NCBI GenBank assembly: GCA_933207985.1
Contig: OW240916.1
Location: 139,225,048 to 139,289,047 of the forward strand
Direction of reading: 5' to 3'
DNA length: 64,000 bases
DNA from: Pelobates cultripes
Taxonomy: Eukaryota; Chordata; Amphibia; Anura; Pelobatidae
Made by a program: the position numbers and the translations under genes. The notes under the pieces were generated by a model that worked only from the letters and a program-made list of their open reading frames with translations, had not been told where the DNA came from and made no database searches. Shown in pieces: positions 1-10,081 of this stretch (position 1 is the stretch's first letter; each line of letters begins with the position of its first letter).

Positions 1-850
1 TTTAACCCACTCTTTTTTAATTTTATTTTTATCCCCAACTTTTATTTTATTCTTTTTATTACTTAACCTACATTAGGCAGGAGGATACACTATTCTGCTT
101 TTATCTGCATTTTATCCTCAATGTATATTGCTGTGGCTCATATAAATTAGTCATTTATGGATCTGTGTATATCTTTGTTTTATGCTTATGTTTAGGAATT
201 TTCCTCTCCACTTAGCACTTTCTCATTCATCTATATTTCTCCTCTTTTTCGTATTTAAACAGTATTTTTTTTAGTCCAAATAGTACCTAGTTTTACTATT
301 TATTCAAGATATATTCTATTGTATTTTATTTAATTTTATTCTATTTCATATTGAGGCCATGTCCAAAAGTATCGATCTATTCCATCATTTAATGAGTTAT
401 TTATTTTTTAAATAGCCTATCTATTTCTGCATTTAGTTGCCCTTCCACATTTTTATATACTTCATTCCCCATTCTTTTTAGCAATATATCTTTTAGACCC
501 ATATAAGGTCCCCATAGAACATCTGCTATGTTATATCCCCTTCCCCATTAATCCAACTTCTACCTGTATTCAGGTTATATGGAGCAAAAATTAGTTTTCC
601 CATTCTCTCATATTCATTTTTAAAGATTTATCATTAGCTATAACCCCTTAATTTATGTATGGATGTATTATATATTTATTTTCCTATACAAGGTTATAGA
701 GACACTTCATGTACTTCCAAATATACTGATTTATCAACTGTTTATATGTCTGATTTCCAGTTTGGCACAATATGTTCTAATTTTATTTTCATAACTATTT
801 CTATGTATGTGAATGGTATTTTTGTGTGAAGCAGATGTTATGATTATTTT
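1..850 (+). other. T-rich unassigned DNA, possibly interior of a PLE 3' region
   Basis: This stretch is AT-rich with many T runs and has no long open frame. It lies directly upstream of a hammerhead-like motif at 946-976. T-rich non-coding DNA also separates the ORF from the hammerhead in PLE1 further along, so it may be the post-ORF part of a PLE whose coding end lies before the window. That assignment is inference from position and composition only. Confidence 0.25.
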
Positions 851-1260
851 GATGACAGCCGTTTTTATTATGCAGCTGTCGGTCATTAGCATTGATCGCG
901 AGCGCTATTTTAACCGGAGCATAAGCTCCAGACAATCACCAGCCTCTGACGAAGTGACCTAGTTGAGTGACAAAACACGTAAGGTTTTACGGCAGGAGCC
1001 GTACACACACCCAAACCGAGACTCAGTGGAACGCAGATCGGGCACTAGGTGGAACGCACGCGAAGGGAACCTCATCATTTTCCCCGACATCTAACCGACC
1101 AGAAGAAGAGTCATTCCACGATTTCCCTATTTTGCTAATCCCTAAGGACTCTACTATTGCTTGCTAACACTACAAAATTGTGAATGTATTTTAACTATGT
1201 TATAATAAATTTGTAAGTTTTAACGGAAAGCACTATGGGTGTCTGTTATCTATTTCAGAT
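851..1260 (+). mobile_element. 3' terminal fragment of a Penelope-like element
   Basis: The segment is less AT-rich than its surroundings and holds a hammerhead-like core at 946-976. It is followed by a TATAATAAA run near 1200, as expected near a retroelement 3' end. PLE terminal repeats commonly carry hammerhead motifs (established knowledge), and the layout matches PLE1 at 24252-25245 and the PLE fragment ending near 11310. No coding part is left. The right limit is uncertain because the L1 begins close by. Confidence 0.45.
943..980 (+). ncRNA. Decayed hammerhead ribozyme-like motif
   Basis: CTGACGA at 946-952 fits the core consensus CUGANGA. It is followed by a linker A and a potential stem II, GTGAC at 954-958 with GTGAC at 967-971, which pairs at four of five positions with a central G-G mismatch. 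The conserved GAAA box is changed to AAAA at 972-975. The arrangement matches the other PLE motifs here, but the changed box and weakened stem suggest it is inactive. Confidence 0.45.
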
Positions 1261-1289
1261 CACAGAGAAGATCTTAACACTCTAGATCT

Positions 1290-1854
1290 GCGTCTGTGAT
1301 CTAATAGTGATTGTCATAGTGTACGATGATGACGTAACGGCGGACGTGCACGCGTGCACGTGCGATTGGGCGGAGCTACGCTGGTAGAAGGAGGATGAGC
1401 GTGGCGGGAAGCGTGGAGGGATCCGAGCCGGAGCCGCGAGTTGAGAGCTCTGTATGATTGCGCTGTTGGTGACCGGGCGGCAACCGACCTTCTGGGGAGT
1501 CAGAGCACGGAGCACGGAGCACGGAGAACATACATAGCAGCCGAAAGGCTTCAGATAAGCACTCTTACTCTCATGCTATGCAATTTATGCATTTATGCAA
1601 TTTATGGTATAAAACACGAGCACACGAGCATTTAGATATATCTTTCCCTAAGGATATAAGGTTTTAAGGCTGAATATATTAGACAACTAGTGCTATTTCC
1701 CCAGGGGTGGATTGAAGTTAAGTCTTTTATATTTCTTGACTATCACCCCAGACTGTTTGCTCATCTTTTTGCCAATAGTTTAATAGACAAATATACAAAC
1801 ATTAAGCCAGAAACTGGAGGACCTAGGATTGGGACAGTAGAACTTCATTAAGAC
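1290..1854 (+). promoter_or_regulatory. L1 5' untranslated/promoter region
   Basis: This is the leader upstream of ORF1. Its first 250 bases are markedly GC- and CpG-rich (for example the palindromic GTGCACGCGTGCAC near 1347-1360), in contrast to AT-rich DNA on either side. Around 1500-1530 there is a short repeat of GAGCACG units. L1 elements carry an internal promoter in the 5' UTR (established). No specific factor site is claimed. Confidence 0.5.
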
Positions 1855-2751
1855 ATGGCATCTAAAATACAGGAGAGAGCAGTCTTAAAAAGAGATAAGA
1901 AAAATCCCAAAACAGGGAGAGAAGCAATAAAAAAAATTTCACCAGAAAATAAAAAAAAGACAGAGGAAGATGTTTTATCAAATTCAAAACTAGACCAGAC
2001 ATTAAACAGTTCCGAAAACTCTGTGAGTAATTATATCACTACAGAGTTTTTGGAGAGATGTCTAAACTCCCAGTCAGATATACTAATGAAGCAAATAAAT
2101 CAGAATTCAGAGGTGATCTTAGATCAAATGAAACTCCTAACTGAGAAAATAACAGTGGTTGAAGAAAAAATTAATTGCCTGGAATTCCAGGAAAAAATAT
2201 TGAAAGATCAGCATATTCAAATGGAGAAAAAAATCAAAGATTTGGAAACAAAAATAAGTGATTTGGAGGATCGCTCAAGACGCAATAATTTGCGACTAAG
2301 AAACAGCTCAGAAAAGATCACCCAGGATAAGATTTTAGAATTTCTAGTTAAGCTATGGAAGGCCTGGGGGATAGAGACAGAGAAATATAACTGTACCTTG
2401 GAAAGGTTCCACAGGTTGTATAGAGTTAAAAATATCTCAGAAACCAAGGCAAGAGATATTATTTGCTGTTTTCAATCATTCCAATTTAAAGAGGAGGTTT
2501 TGAAAGCAAGTAGAGTTAGGAAACCTCTAGGAGAAGAATATAAGGATATAGCTGTGTTTCCAGACTTATCTTATGCAACTCGAATGCAAAGAAAAACATT
2601 CGCCCCTGTCACAGAAATACTGAGAACTCAGAAGATCAAATATACATGGGGTTTTCCTACGGCAATAAGAATTTTTACAAATGAGCGCCTCAAAGTCTTA
2701 GACTCAGTGGATACAGCTATAACTTGGCTAAAAGATAAGAAGATGATGTAA
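1855..2751 (+). CDS. L1 ORF1 protein (RNA-binding, transposase_22 type)
   Basis: The 298-residue protein is the nucleic-acid chaperone that packages L1 RNA into the ribonucleoprotein used for target-primed reverse transcription. Residues 1-50 are lysine-rich. Residues about 60-140 are heptad-like and should form the trimerizing coiled coil. The family hallmark LEDRSRRNNLRLR lies at 137-149 and begins the RRM-like domain. The C-terminal domain includes VFPDLSYATRMQRKTF and a Trp-Gly-Phe-Pro motif. The length is slightly below mammalian ORF1p (about 340) but normal for the fish/frog type. The chosen ATG is the first in the frame and precedes the basic stretch. It lies 811 bases before ORF2. Confidence 0.88.
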   Translation: MASKIQERAVLKRDKKNPKTGREAIKKISPENKKKTEEDVLSNSKLDQTLNSSENSVSNYITTEFLERCLNSQSDILMKQINQNSEVILDQMKLLTEKITVVEEKINCLEFQEKILKDQHIQMEKKIKDLETKISDLEDRSRRNNLRLRNSSEKITQDKILEFLVKLWKAWGIETEKYNCTLERFHRLYRVKNISETKARDIICCFQSFQFKEEVLKASRVRKPLGEEYKDIAVFPDLSYATRMQRKTFAPVTEILRTQKIKYTWGFPTAIRIFTNERLKVLDSVDTAITWLKDKKMM

Positions 2752-3561
2752 TAGGATCAAACCTATAAGAAGGGAAAGAGAGGGCTGAATGCATTTTAAG
2801 ATAGAGGAAATTTTTTTTTTTTTTTTTTTCTTCTTCCTCCGAGTGGGATAGTAATAATGCAGGACATATTAAGCAATTAAATAAGAAGTTCACTTGAGTA
2901 AAGATGAGTACAGAATAAAACATCACGATAGCACGAGATTAGATGTAAAGTATAGAAATTATGTGATGGGATAGTTATTATGTAGTTACACTTATTATAT
3001 CGTACAAACCCCAAATAAGAATTGGTAATATAGAATAGGAGGCTCGCACGATACTAACATTCTCACCTGAGTAAAGAGGAAGTAAAGAGGAATATAGAAT
3101 AATAATAATATGAAAGCACGAGTTTAGACATAATATATAGAAAGAATGGGAATTGAAATCTATTACGTAGATATACTTGTTAAATAACTCACAAACCCTA
3201 AATAAGGAGTAGAAATTTAGATTATGTGGCTCGCACGTTATAGATATACACTTACAAAAGGCTCAATATATCACTGCATTTTAGGTTTTTTTTTTTTTTT
3301 TTTTATTTCTTCCCTCTTCTTTTCCCTTTTTCGCCACCTCTATAGACCAGCGTAGTCCGCCTATAAGTTCTAATAGAACTTAGTGATTGCCTTATCAAGG
3401 TAATCAATTATGTATAGAAGAAGGTCTCTTACGTTTGGAGATCAAGGTATAGATGAATGTATGATTGTGTGTAAATGGTTAGTGTATATAGAAGGTACAG
3501 CTCTGTGGGTACATAGATTAGTTCTGAGGAAATGTCAGTTGTCAGAGAATTAGTATAGCGT
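2752..3561 (+). repeat. L1 inter-ORF spacer with imperfect tandem duplication and T tracts
   Basis: At about 810 bases this spacer is long for an L1. Two imperfect copies of a 173-185 bp unit start near 2891 and 3064, sharing GAGTAAAGA, AGCACGAG, CAAACCC-AAATAAG and GGCTCGCACG in the same order. Long T tracts lie near 2812-2831 and 3284-3304, each preceded by GCATTTTA, so the duplication may extend to them. It has no open frame of note. Whether the repeat has a role such as internal initiation of ORF2 is unknown. Confidence 0.6.
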
Positions 3562-6500
3562 ATGGTCAAATTTGCCACTATAAATATTCAGGGTTTAAAC
3601 CTTCCTCATAAGAGATTGGCTTTTAGAGATTATATAACAACAGAAAAAATTCAAATTATTTTGATACAAGAGACCCATTGGATTGCAGGAGATAGCACTA
3701 GATGGTTTGGTAATAACTTCCCTTCAGTAATAACTTCCTCTAAAAAAGATGAAAAGAAAGCTGGGGTGGCTATAGGCTTCTCCAAATCATTACAAGTAGA
3801 AATTAAGCATGAGGATAGTGATACGGAGGGGAGATTTCTAATATTGATCTGTGAAATCAATGGGGAATTGTATACATTAGTGAACGTATACTTACCAAAT
3901 AACAATCCGATGAGACTGTTCTCTCATATTCTAGAAAGAGTTGAAAGAGTATCTATGGGATATGTGGTAATAGGTGGAGACTTTAATTGTGTTTTGGATG
4001 TGGAACTTGATAAATTTAATTTCAATAGGATGTCTGTGGACAAAAACGGGTTGAGAAATGCGAATACTTTTCAGAACACAATCCATAAAAACAATTTATA
4101 TGATATCTGGAGGGTTCGGAATCCGCTGGTAAAAGATTATACATTTTATTCTTGGCCGCATAATACACACTCAAGAATTGACTTTTTTCTAGGAGATCCC
4201 AAAATTATAGAGAAAGTATCCAATATAAGTATAAATATAATGATTTGGTCAGATCACAATATCATTATTATGGACACAAAGGATGGGAAATATTATCATC
4301 CCAGAACCACTTGGAAACTAGATGATTCAATACTATATAATATCGAAAATTTGAAGTTTTTAAAGGAATGGTCACAACATTTCTTTGAGGAAAATAATCC
4401 AGAGGATACCTCAGAATTAAATACTTGGTGTTCATATAAAGCTACCATCAGAGGATACTGTATAAATATGAAGAGTAGAGCCAGGAAAATAGAAGGATCA
4501 TGTTTATCAGAGTTATATATTCAACTGTATAAAGCCTCTAGAGAGTATAAAGTAAAATCAGATAAAGAAGGCCAAATAAAAATAGCTAGTATTAAACAAA
4601 GTATCAAGGAAAAAATATTAGAAAATATAGAAAAGAAGATGATTAAATTAAAAATCAGATATTACTATCGACAAAATAAAGCAGATAAGATCTTATCAAA
4701 TCAACTGAAAAAGAAATTTGCAGACAATCGTATAGATAAAATTGTCCATGAGGGAAATACATATAGAGCCCCAAATGAGATCGGTGAGATCTTTAATCAA
4801 TATTATAAGTCACTTTATAACCTGCCAGATAGCTCTACAGAAGAATCCATAGATAAGTATATAAAAGACTTGGAGTTACCAAAGACATCTCCAGATCAAC
4901 TAGATTTATTAAATAAATCCATCTCTAAAGAAGAAGTAATAGATGCAATAAATAATTTAGCTAACTATAAAACCCCCGGACCCGATGGTTTTAGCAATAG
5001 GTTCTTTAAGGTAATGAAAGATATAATTGCTGAACCTTTAACAAGAGCATTCAATGAAGCGGTAAATAGGGGAGCATTTCCACAAGAAATGCTTAGAGCT
5101 AATATTCTTCCAATTCTGAAAGTAGGCAAAATAGCAACGGACGTAAAGAGCTACAGACCGATCTCTTTGATAAATGTGGATGTCAAGCTTTTTGCGTCAA
5201 TTATTGCAAAAAGATTAAAAATAGTTTTGCCCGGAATTATTAACTCAGATCAGGTCGGATTTGTCAATGGAAGGAACTCAGGAAATAATATTAGAAGGTT
5301 ATTGGATTCAATGGACCTGTCAGATAAGACAAAGAGTCCCCTGCTGATCCTGTCACTAGATGCTGAAAAGGCATTTGACAGGGTCAGCTGGGGATTCATG
5401 ATTAAAGCTTTAGAGGCCTTTAATATTAAGGGATGGGTGTTGGATGCGATAGGTTCGCTCTATAAGAAACCAGTGGCAAGGTCTATTGGCCAAAATATAT
5501 GTTCAAATTGGTTTAGTCTAGAAAATGGCACTAGACAAGGATGTCCCCTGTCGCCAATTCTGTATATAATTACGGTTGAAATTTTTGCTTCAAAAATCAG
5601 ACAAAATACATTAATTAGAGGTCTACCAATTTCTAAGGGAGATTTAAAGATCTCCTTGTATGCAGACGATACTCTTTTATATGTTGTAGATCCGGAAAAA
5701 TCCCTCCCTTGTGTATTAACAGAAATAGAACAGTATAGTAAGGTATCCAATTACAAATTGAACTCTTCTAAATCTATTGCAATGTACAGGAATATATCTT
5801 CAGATAAAATAATTGAATTACAAAACAAATTTAACTTTTTACATCCAGAAGAATTTGTTTACTTAGGCGTAAGAATAAACAAAAAGCTAGAAAGAATTAT
5901 GGAATCCAATTTTATACATCTTTTGAAAAAAACGAATAAAGATTTAAAGGAATGGCGACAAATAGAAATATCGTGGTGGGGTAGAGTTAATACCCTCAGA
6001 CACTATGTGCTCCCTAAGTGGATCTATTTATTTAGGATGTTACCATTGATTATCCCCATACCTTGGCTGAAAATTATTCAATCTTCGTTTGCCAATTTCG
6101 TGTGGAGAGGGAAAAAGCCCAGAATTAAGATCAACACCATGTGCTCCAATACAGATAGAGGGGGATTAGGCTTCCCAGATATAGTAAAATTTTATGAAGC
6201 CGGAATAATTTATCATATTGTAATGTTACAAAGGGAGATATACCAAAGAGAGGCATGGGGGAGGATAGAAACAGCTTTATGCCAATCAAAAAATTTATCT
6301 AACATTATATGGAACAACAAAAGTTATGATTACTCATTATCATTTATATTGGATCAAATTATCCCTATATGGGAAAGAATAAAGATGAAATCAGATATTA
6401 AGAATAAGCTCTTGGGTTTTCAAAATATAGAGAGTCTGGAAATAGATATTATAAATATTTCCTTAAAAGTATGGAGAGAGGTAAATATCAGAAAGATTGA

Positions 6501-7329
6501 AGATCTAATGCTAAACGGTGAGCCAAAGACTTTTGATATATTGACAAGAACATTTTCTCTCCCAAATAGAGAGGCATTTTCTTATCTCAGAGTTAGGAAC
6601 TATCTGAAGTCCAAAACCTTTGTAAATAGTGGGGAAATATATAATGCGTTAAAAATAATTTTCTCTAAAAAAGAGTCCAAAAACCTTTTTGCTGTCTGTA
6701 TAAAATTTTTTGATACCATAAAAACAGAGAACCGCCCAACGGCAATAAAAAGCTGGGAAAAAGTCCTGAAGTTCCCCATAGATTCAGAAGAATGGTATGC
6801 TGCTATAATGAAAACAAATAAATATGTGCATAGTCTCTCCCTGATTGAAACACATTTTAAAGTGATAAATAACTGGTATTTAGTCCCCTCAAAAATATCA
6901 AGAATGTTTAACGATAATAATGATTTGTGCTGGAGATGTGGAGAAGAAAAAGGAGACTATCTCCATATATGGTGTAGCTGTAAGAGAGTAATTCCCTTAT
7001 GGTCTATGGCTAATTCATTATTACACAAGATAAATGATATAGGAATAAAAATGACACCAGAGGTGATGTTATTACATATAAGGTGGCCTGCTCTAAGCAG
7101 AATGAATCAAATCTTGACAATACATTGTTTAATAGCATCAAAAATTATTATTGCCAGAAATTGGAAAAAGACGCAATCATTCCTGAAGAAGCAACTTATT
7201 CAACAATTAAAATATCAGATTCATATGGAACTAGGGATGAATAAAATTAAAAATCAATATAGAGAATATAGTATGTGGGAAAATTGGCTAATTAAATTGG
7301 AGAAACAAGAAATCGAACTGACTCTTTAG
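3562..7329 (+). CDS. L1 ORF2: endonuclease and reverse transcriptase
   Basis: The 1255-residue protein nicks target DNA and reverse-transcribes the element RNA at the nick. The AP-type endonuclease is at 1-240: N8, QETHW at 36-40, GDFN at 139-142, SRID at 204-207 and WSDH at 229-232, all key catalytic motifs present. Reverse transcriptase covers about 455-760: SYRPISL at 530-536, catalytic D600 in LSLDAEKAFD, TRQGCPLSP at 657-665 and YADD at 700-703. A C-terminal knuckle C-x2-C-x8-H-x4-C uses C1123, C1126, H1135 and C1140. The length is usual for L1/Tx1 ORF2 (about 1250-1300). The ATG is followed at once by the KFATINIQGLN start of the endonuclease fold. No defect is visible, so this copy could be active or a recent source copy. 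Confidence 0.92.
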   Translation: MVKFATINIQGLNLPHKRLAFRDYITTEKIQIILIQETHWIAGDSTRWFGNNFPSVITSSKKDEKKAGVAIGFSKSLQVEIKHEDSDTEGRFLILICEINGELYTLVNVYLPNNNPMRLFSHILERVERVSMGYVVIGGDFNCVLDVELDKFNFNRMSVDKNGLRNANTFQNTIHKNNLYDIWRVRNPLVKDYTFYSWPHNTHSRIDFFLGDPKIIEKVSNISINIMIWSDHNIIIMDTKDGKYYHPRTTWKLDDSILYNIENLKFLKEWSQHFFEENNPEDTSELNTWCSYKATIRGYCINMKSRARKIEGSCLSELYIQLYKASREYKVKSDKEGQIKIASIKQSIKEKILENIEKKMIKLKIRYYYRQNKADKILSNQLKKKFADNRIDKIVHEGNTYRAPNEIGEIFNQYYKSLYNLPDSSTEESIDKYIKDLELPKTSPDQLDLLNKSISKEEVIDAINNLANYKTPGPDGFSNRFFKVMKDIIAEPLTRAFNEAVNRGAFPQEMLRANILPILKVGKIATDVKSYRPISLINVDVKLFASIIAKRLKIVLPGIINSDQVGFVNGRNSGNNIRRLLDSMDLSDKTKSPLLILSLDAEKAFDRVSWGFMIKALEAFNIKGWVLDAIGSLYKKPVARSIGQNICSNWFSLENGTRQGCPLSPILYIITVEIFASKIRQNTLIRGLPISKGDLKISLYADDTLLYVVDPEKSLPCVLTEIEQYSKVSNYKLNSSKSIAMYRNISSDKIIELQNKFNFLHPEEFVYLGVRINKKLERIMESNFIHLLKKTNKDLKEWRQIEISWWGRVNTLRHYVLPKWIYLFRMLPLIIPIPWLKIIQSSFANFVWRGKKPRIKINTMCSNTDRGGLGFPDIVKFYEAGIIYHIVMLQREIYQREAWGRIETALCQSKNLSNIIWNNKSYDYSLSFILDQIIPIWERIKMKSDIKNKLLGFQNIESLEIDIINISLKVWREVNIRKIEDLMLNGEPKTFDILTRTFSLPNREAFSYLRVRNYLKSKTFVNSGEIYNALKIIFSKKESKNLFAVCIKFFDTIKTENRPTAIKSWEKVLKFPIDSEEWYAAIMKTNKYVHSLSLIETHFKVINNWYLVPSKISRMFNDNNDLCWRCGEEKGDYLHIWCSCKRVIPLWSMANSLLHKINDIGIKMTPEVMLLHIRWPALSRMNQILTIHCLIASKIIIARNWKKTQSFLKKQLIQQLKYQIHMELGMNKIKNQYREYSMWENWLIKLEKQEIELTL

Positions 7330-7780
7330 AAGGACAAAATCAATAGAATGATATAGTAGATATTTCCTGTTGATATTAAATAATTTGACTCACAGAGCTG
7401 TGCAGTAAGGTTAGGTGTGAATGTGTGTATGAATGTGGTTAGGTCACCTTCTTTCTTTTTTTTTTTTTTGTGTGTTTCTTTTTCCGTACCCTCTCTCTTT
7501 CTCCCTCCACTGTTTCATGAACGGGGTACCTTCACTTTGGTCAACTTAATATGTTTGGGTAGAATACAATATATAAATAGTAATGATGGCTGATAGTTGT
7601 CGGTTCTAAGCGGGGGAGGGATGGAGATCGGGGGGATCGCAATATATATGTATTTATGATGACTATTATACCCGCCATATATGATGACAAATCTGAAATA
7701 TATAAAGAGGCGGGTATTGTCTGAAATATAGAAAGAAACAAACGAACAGATTTGTCTGCTTACAATAGCCCTATACCATA
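7330..7780 (+). other. L1 3' untranslated region
   Basis: This follows the ORF2 stop. It includes a T tract near 7457-7471, a pyrimidine-rich run to about 7515, and a G-rich patch (GCGGGGGAGGG near 7609). Two related ATCTGAAATATA/GTCTGAAATATA segments lie near 7690 and 7720. No polyadenylation tail is obvious, so the end is uncertain. Confidence 0.45.
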
Positions 7781-9005
7781 TTGGTTATATTATATCAGCT
7801 TTGGATATATTGTAGCTGCTGTTAATTATTTTGGCAAACAGCATATTGTACCAGCTGTGATACTGTCATCAATTAACTGCCTGCTACATTTGGACTCTAT
7901 TTTTTAGAGACTTTTATTGGACATTGTTTCTATTTTCAACTCAAGGGAGTGATAATATTTTTTAATACTACCCAAGGACTTTTATTATTTATTTTTTATT
8001 CTCTTTTTTATTTTACATTCCAACACACTACTTAGTTAGCCATCCCTTTGGCAACTATTTCATTTATTTATTTTATTTTTTTATTGTTCATTTTAACTTC
8101 TATTGATTGATATTTAGATGTGAAGAACAAGATTGTAATTCAGTCTTTTTGAAATTTATTTTGTCTCATATGTGAAGACTGACAACTCTCTTGTTCTATT
8201 TCTAATTTGTACTTTATCTATCTCACCCCTCTTTCTATGTTTATAGTTAGAGTGTGCACTATACATCCTTCTCCAAATTAATTAAAGAGTGTTTTGAGGG
8301 ATTTGGTAGAAGATCTCCTAGTACGTACGTGTAGGACTCTGTACCTATAAATATTTACTCATTTCCTTAAGCCTATATGGGGGCTTTCTTATTTCTTCAT
8401 TTCTTTAAGCCTATATGGGGGCTTTACTAGTTGAGGACATCTACCTACCACTCACAACCGAATAGGGTACCTGTTCATTCCATTTTTTCCACTCACAAGG
8501 GCCAGATTATTCTGTCCATTTATAATACTTGGTATATTAGCTTGACCTCCCATATTTTTCTCTCCCTCTGGGTGCTGAAGGATTCCCCAAAAAAGTGCCA
8601 AACACTTCACATCCTGGATACTGTGGCCACGGTTGACAGAAATGTTCTCCAAACAGATTTCTCTTTAATTCCCCACTCTTTTTTCTTCTCTCTCTCAAAA
8701 CTGTTAAATATGATTTGTTATTGTGAATTTTCTTTTGGCCTCATTAATGCAAGCAACCTGGTCTTAAAAGCTTGCAATCAGACTCTCAGTGAGTAAAATG
8801 AATTTCATCATTACATTATAATGATGACATTGTTGTTTTAAAGCTCACTATACTTCACTATTACAAGTGTGAATTTACTTTTTGCTTTCGATTTATTTTT
8901 TTCCATGGTCCATCAACCTCATCTGGTGTGGGATCGGCTCCAACCACATCTCAGCCAAGTTCTGGTGAGTACACAAACACAAAGGGTAAATAATGATGAA
9001 CAGCA
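7781..9005. other. Unassigned AT-rich DNA
   Basis: No supported gene. The part to about 8430 is T-rich and resembles PLE tail sequence in composition, so it might be the far side of the PLE at 851-1260 interrupted by the L1, but I found no matching target-site duplication. Short open frames in 8431-9072 have no recognisable motifs. Confidence 0.3.
8360..8425 (+). repeat. Two-copy 28-bp tandem repeat
   Basis: A 28-base unit containing TTAAGCCTATATGGGGGCTT occurs at 8360-8387 and 8398-8425, with one mismatch and a 38-base period. No function is inferred. Confidence 0.75.
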
Positions 9006-9420
9006 TTTATTCACCATGAAAGGGACACTCCACTGCCCAAATAAAACAAAACAAATAAAAATCACGGTTTAGAAGATGTAACCCCAATGAAAACATGCAT
9101 GCATTTAATTTGCATTTTTCATTGGGGCTATATCTAACAGCTTGCAAAACCGGCAGTTCTCTTGTCTGCGGTCTTTGTAAGCACTCCCCTTCTAACCCCT
9201 GCCCAAACTTTCTGTGGCTGTCCAAGCACAGACTTTCAAATTCATCTGAATAAAAAGTCTTTGCAAGGCAGGTGCTCTGGGCAATTGACTGCCTATTGAG
9301 TTTAGCTCAGCTGAGCTAACCAAATCCCGAAGTAAATTGACCGGTTTTCTGCTTGAGTGTAACCAAGTTAATTTATATAAAGTGACAATTTCTTGTAAAA
9401 TCTGCACTTTTTATAAAATG
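9006..9420. mobile_element. MITE-like non-autonomous element, decayed
   Basis: The left side contains AAAGGGACACTCCACTGCCC. The right side has TATAAAGTGACAATTTCTTG and CTGCACTTTTTATAAA, the same sequence type as the small hairpin at 55111-55168. An internal palindromic pair surrounds 9090-9130 (CAATGAAAA / TTTTTCATTG). This is typical of frog miniature elements. The ends are eroded and no duplication was found. Confidence 0.4.
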
Positions 9421-9619
9421 AAAAAAAAAAAAAAGAGGACAAACTCATACATAAAGCATTACTTATTATAAAGCGTATCTCTTGCCGGGCACCTGTTCTG
9501 CTGTGAATCAGGATTTGACATTTAGCTTACGCACAGCAGCAGAAGCTGGATGCAAATCCTGCTGGCTATTCACTGGCTGAGAGCATCAGATTCAGCGGAC
9601 CGTTCTCAGCCAATATTTT
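9421..9619. other. Short unassigned segment after a poly-A run
   Basis: A poly-A run at about 9419-9434 is followed by DNA containing the inverted words AATCAGGATTTG and CAAATCCTG (near 9508 and 9552). This may be part of another small palindromic element. No gene is seen. Confidence 0.25.
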
Positions 9620-9628
9620 TATCGGAGA

Positions 9629-10081
9629 ATGCCCATGGGGACATATGGTTGCGGCAGGTGTGTGGCCTGCAAATATATCCTCAGGAATTCCAAAAGTGTG
9701 TGTGACAGTGAGGGGAAACAATCATTTACTATTACCCATTTTTTCAACTGCAATACTACAGGGCTAATTTTCCTCCTTACTTGCAGTTGTAAATTATTGT
9801 ATGTAGGTAAGACGTTCCGGCCATTTAAAGAACGCATTAAGGAACACGTAAGATCTACAAAGAATCGTCTGGATACTCCAATTTCCAGACACCTTAAAGA
9901 GAGCCATGGCGGCTCATCAAGGGATATAAAATTCTGCGGTTTGGAATTAGTAAAGCGTGAGCAAAGACGGAGAGATTTTGAAAGAATTCTGCACCAAAAA
10001 GAGTGCAGGTGGATTTATAAATTAAAAACTTTGAGCCCTAGAGGCCTTAACAAAGGATTCTCATTCTCTCCCTTCATCTGA
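9629..10081 (+). pseudogene. PLE GIY-YIG endonuclease fragment
   Basis: The uninterrupted 150-residue frame matches the last part of PLE1 ORF2. It has a Cys cluster CGRCVACKY near 8-16, the GIY-YIG core GLIFLLTCSCKLLYVGKT near 45-62, RIKEHV near 68-73, TPISRHL and SHGGS, a conserved Glu in HQKECRWIYKLKTLSP, and a terminal GLNKGFSFSPF. This domain nicks DNA during PLE insertion (established for Penelope). It is one domain of a protein of roughly 800 residues, so I treat it as a truncated relic although the frame is open. The first ATG is probably not a real start. Confidence 0.8.

Larger units (their letters stand above)
1283..7780 (+). mobile_element. Apparently full-length L1/Tx1-group LINE with intact ORFs
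   Basis: The element has a GC-rich leader, an L1-type ORF1 (coiled coil plus RNA-binding domain), an inter-ORF spacer, and a 1255-residue ORF2 with AP endonuclease, reverse transcriptase and a C-terminal Cys-His knuckle. Neither ORF has an internal stop or frameshift. This is the standard structure of an autonomous L1-clade non-LTR retrotransposon. I could not find a convincing target-site duplication, so both ends are approximate: the left is placed where composition changes near 1283, the right after the gypsum-like AT-poor 3' leader of AAAC-type tail near 7740-7780. Flanking DNA on the left is PLE tail. Confidence 0.8.

Noticed and set aside
8431..8796. 121-residue frame after the L1
   Set aside because: No recognisable domain and no conserved start context; consistent with chance in AT-rich DNA.
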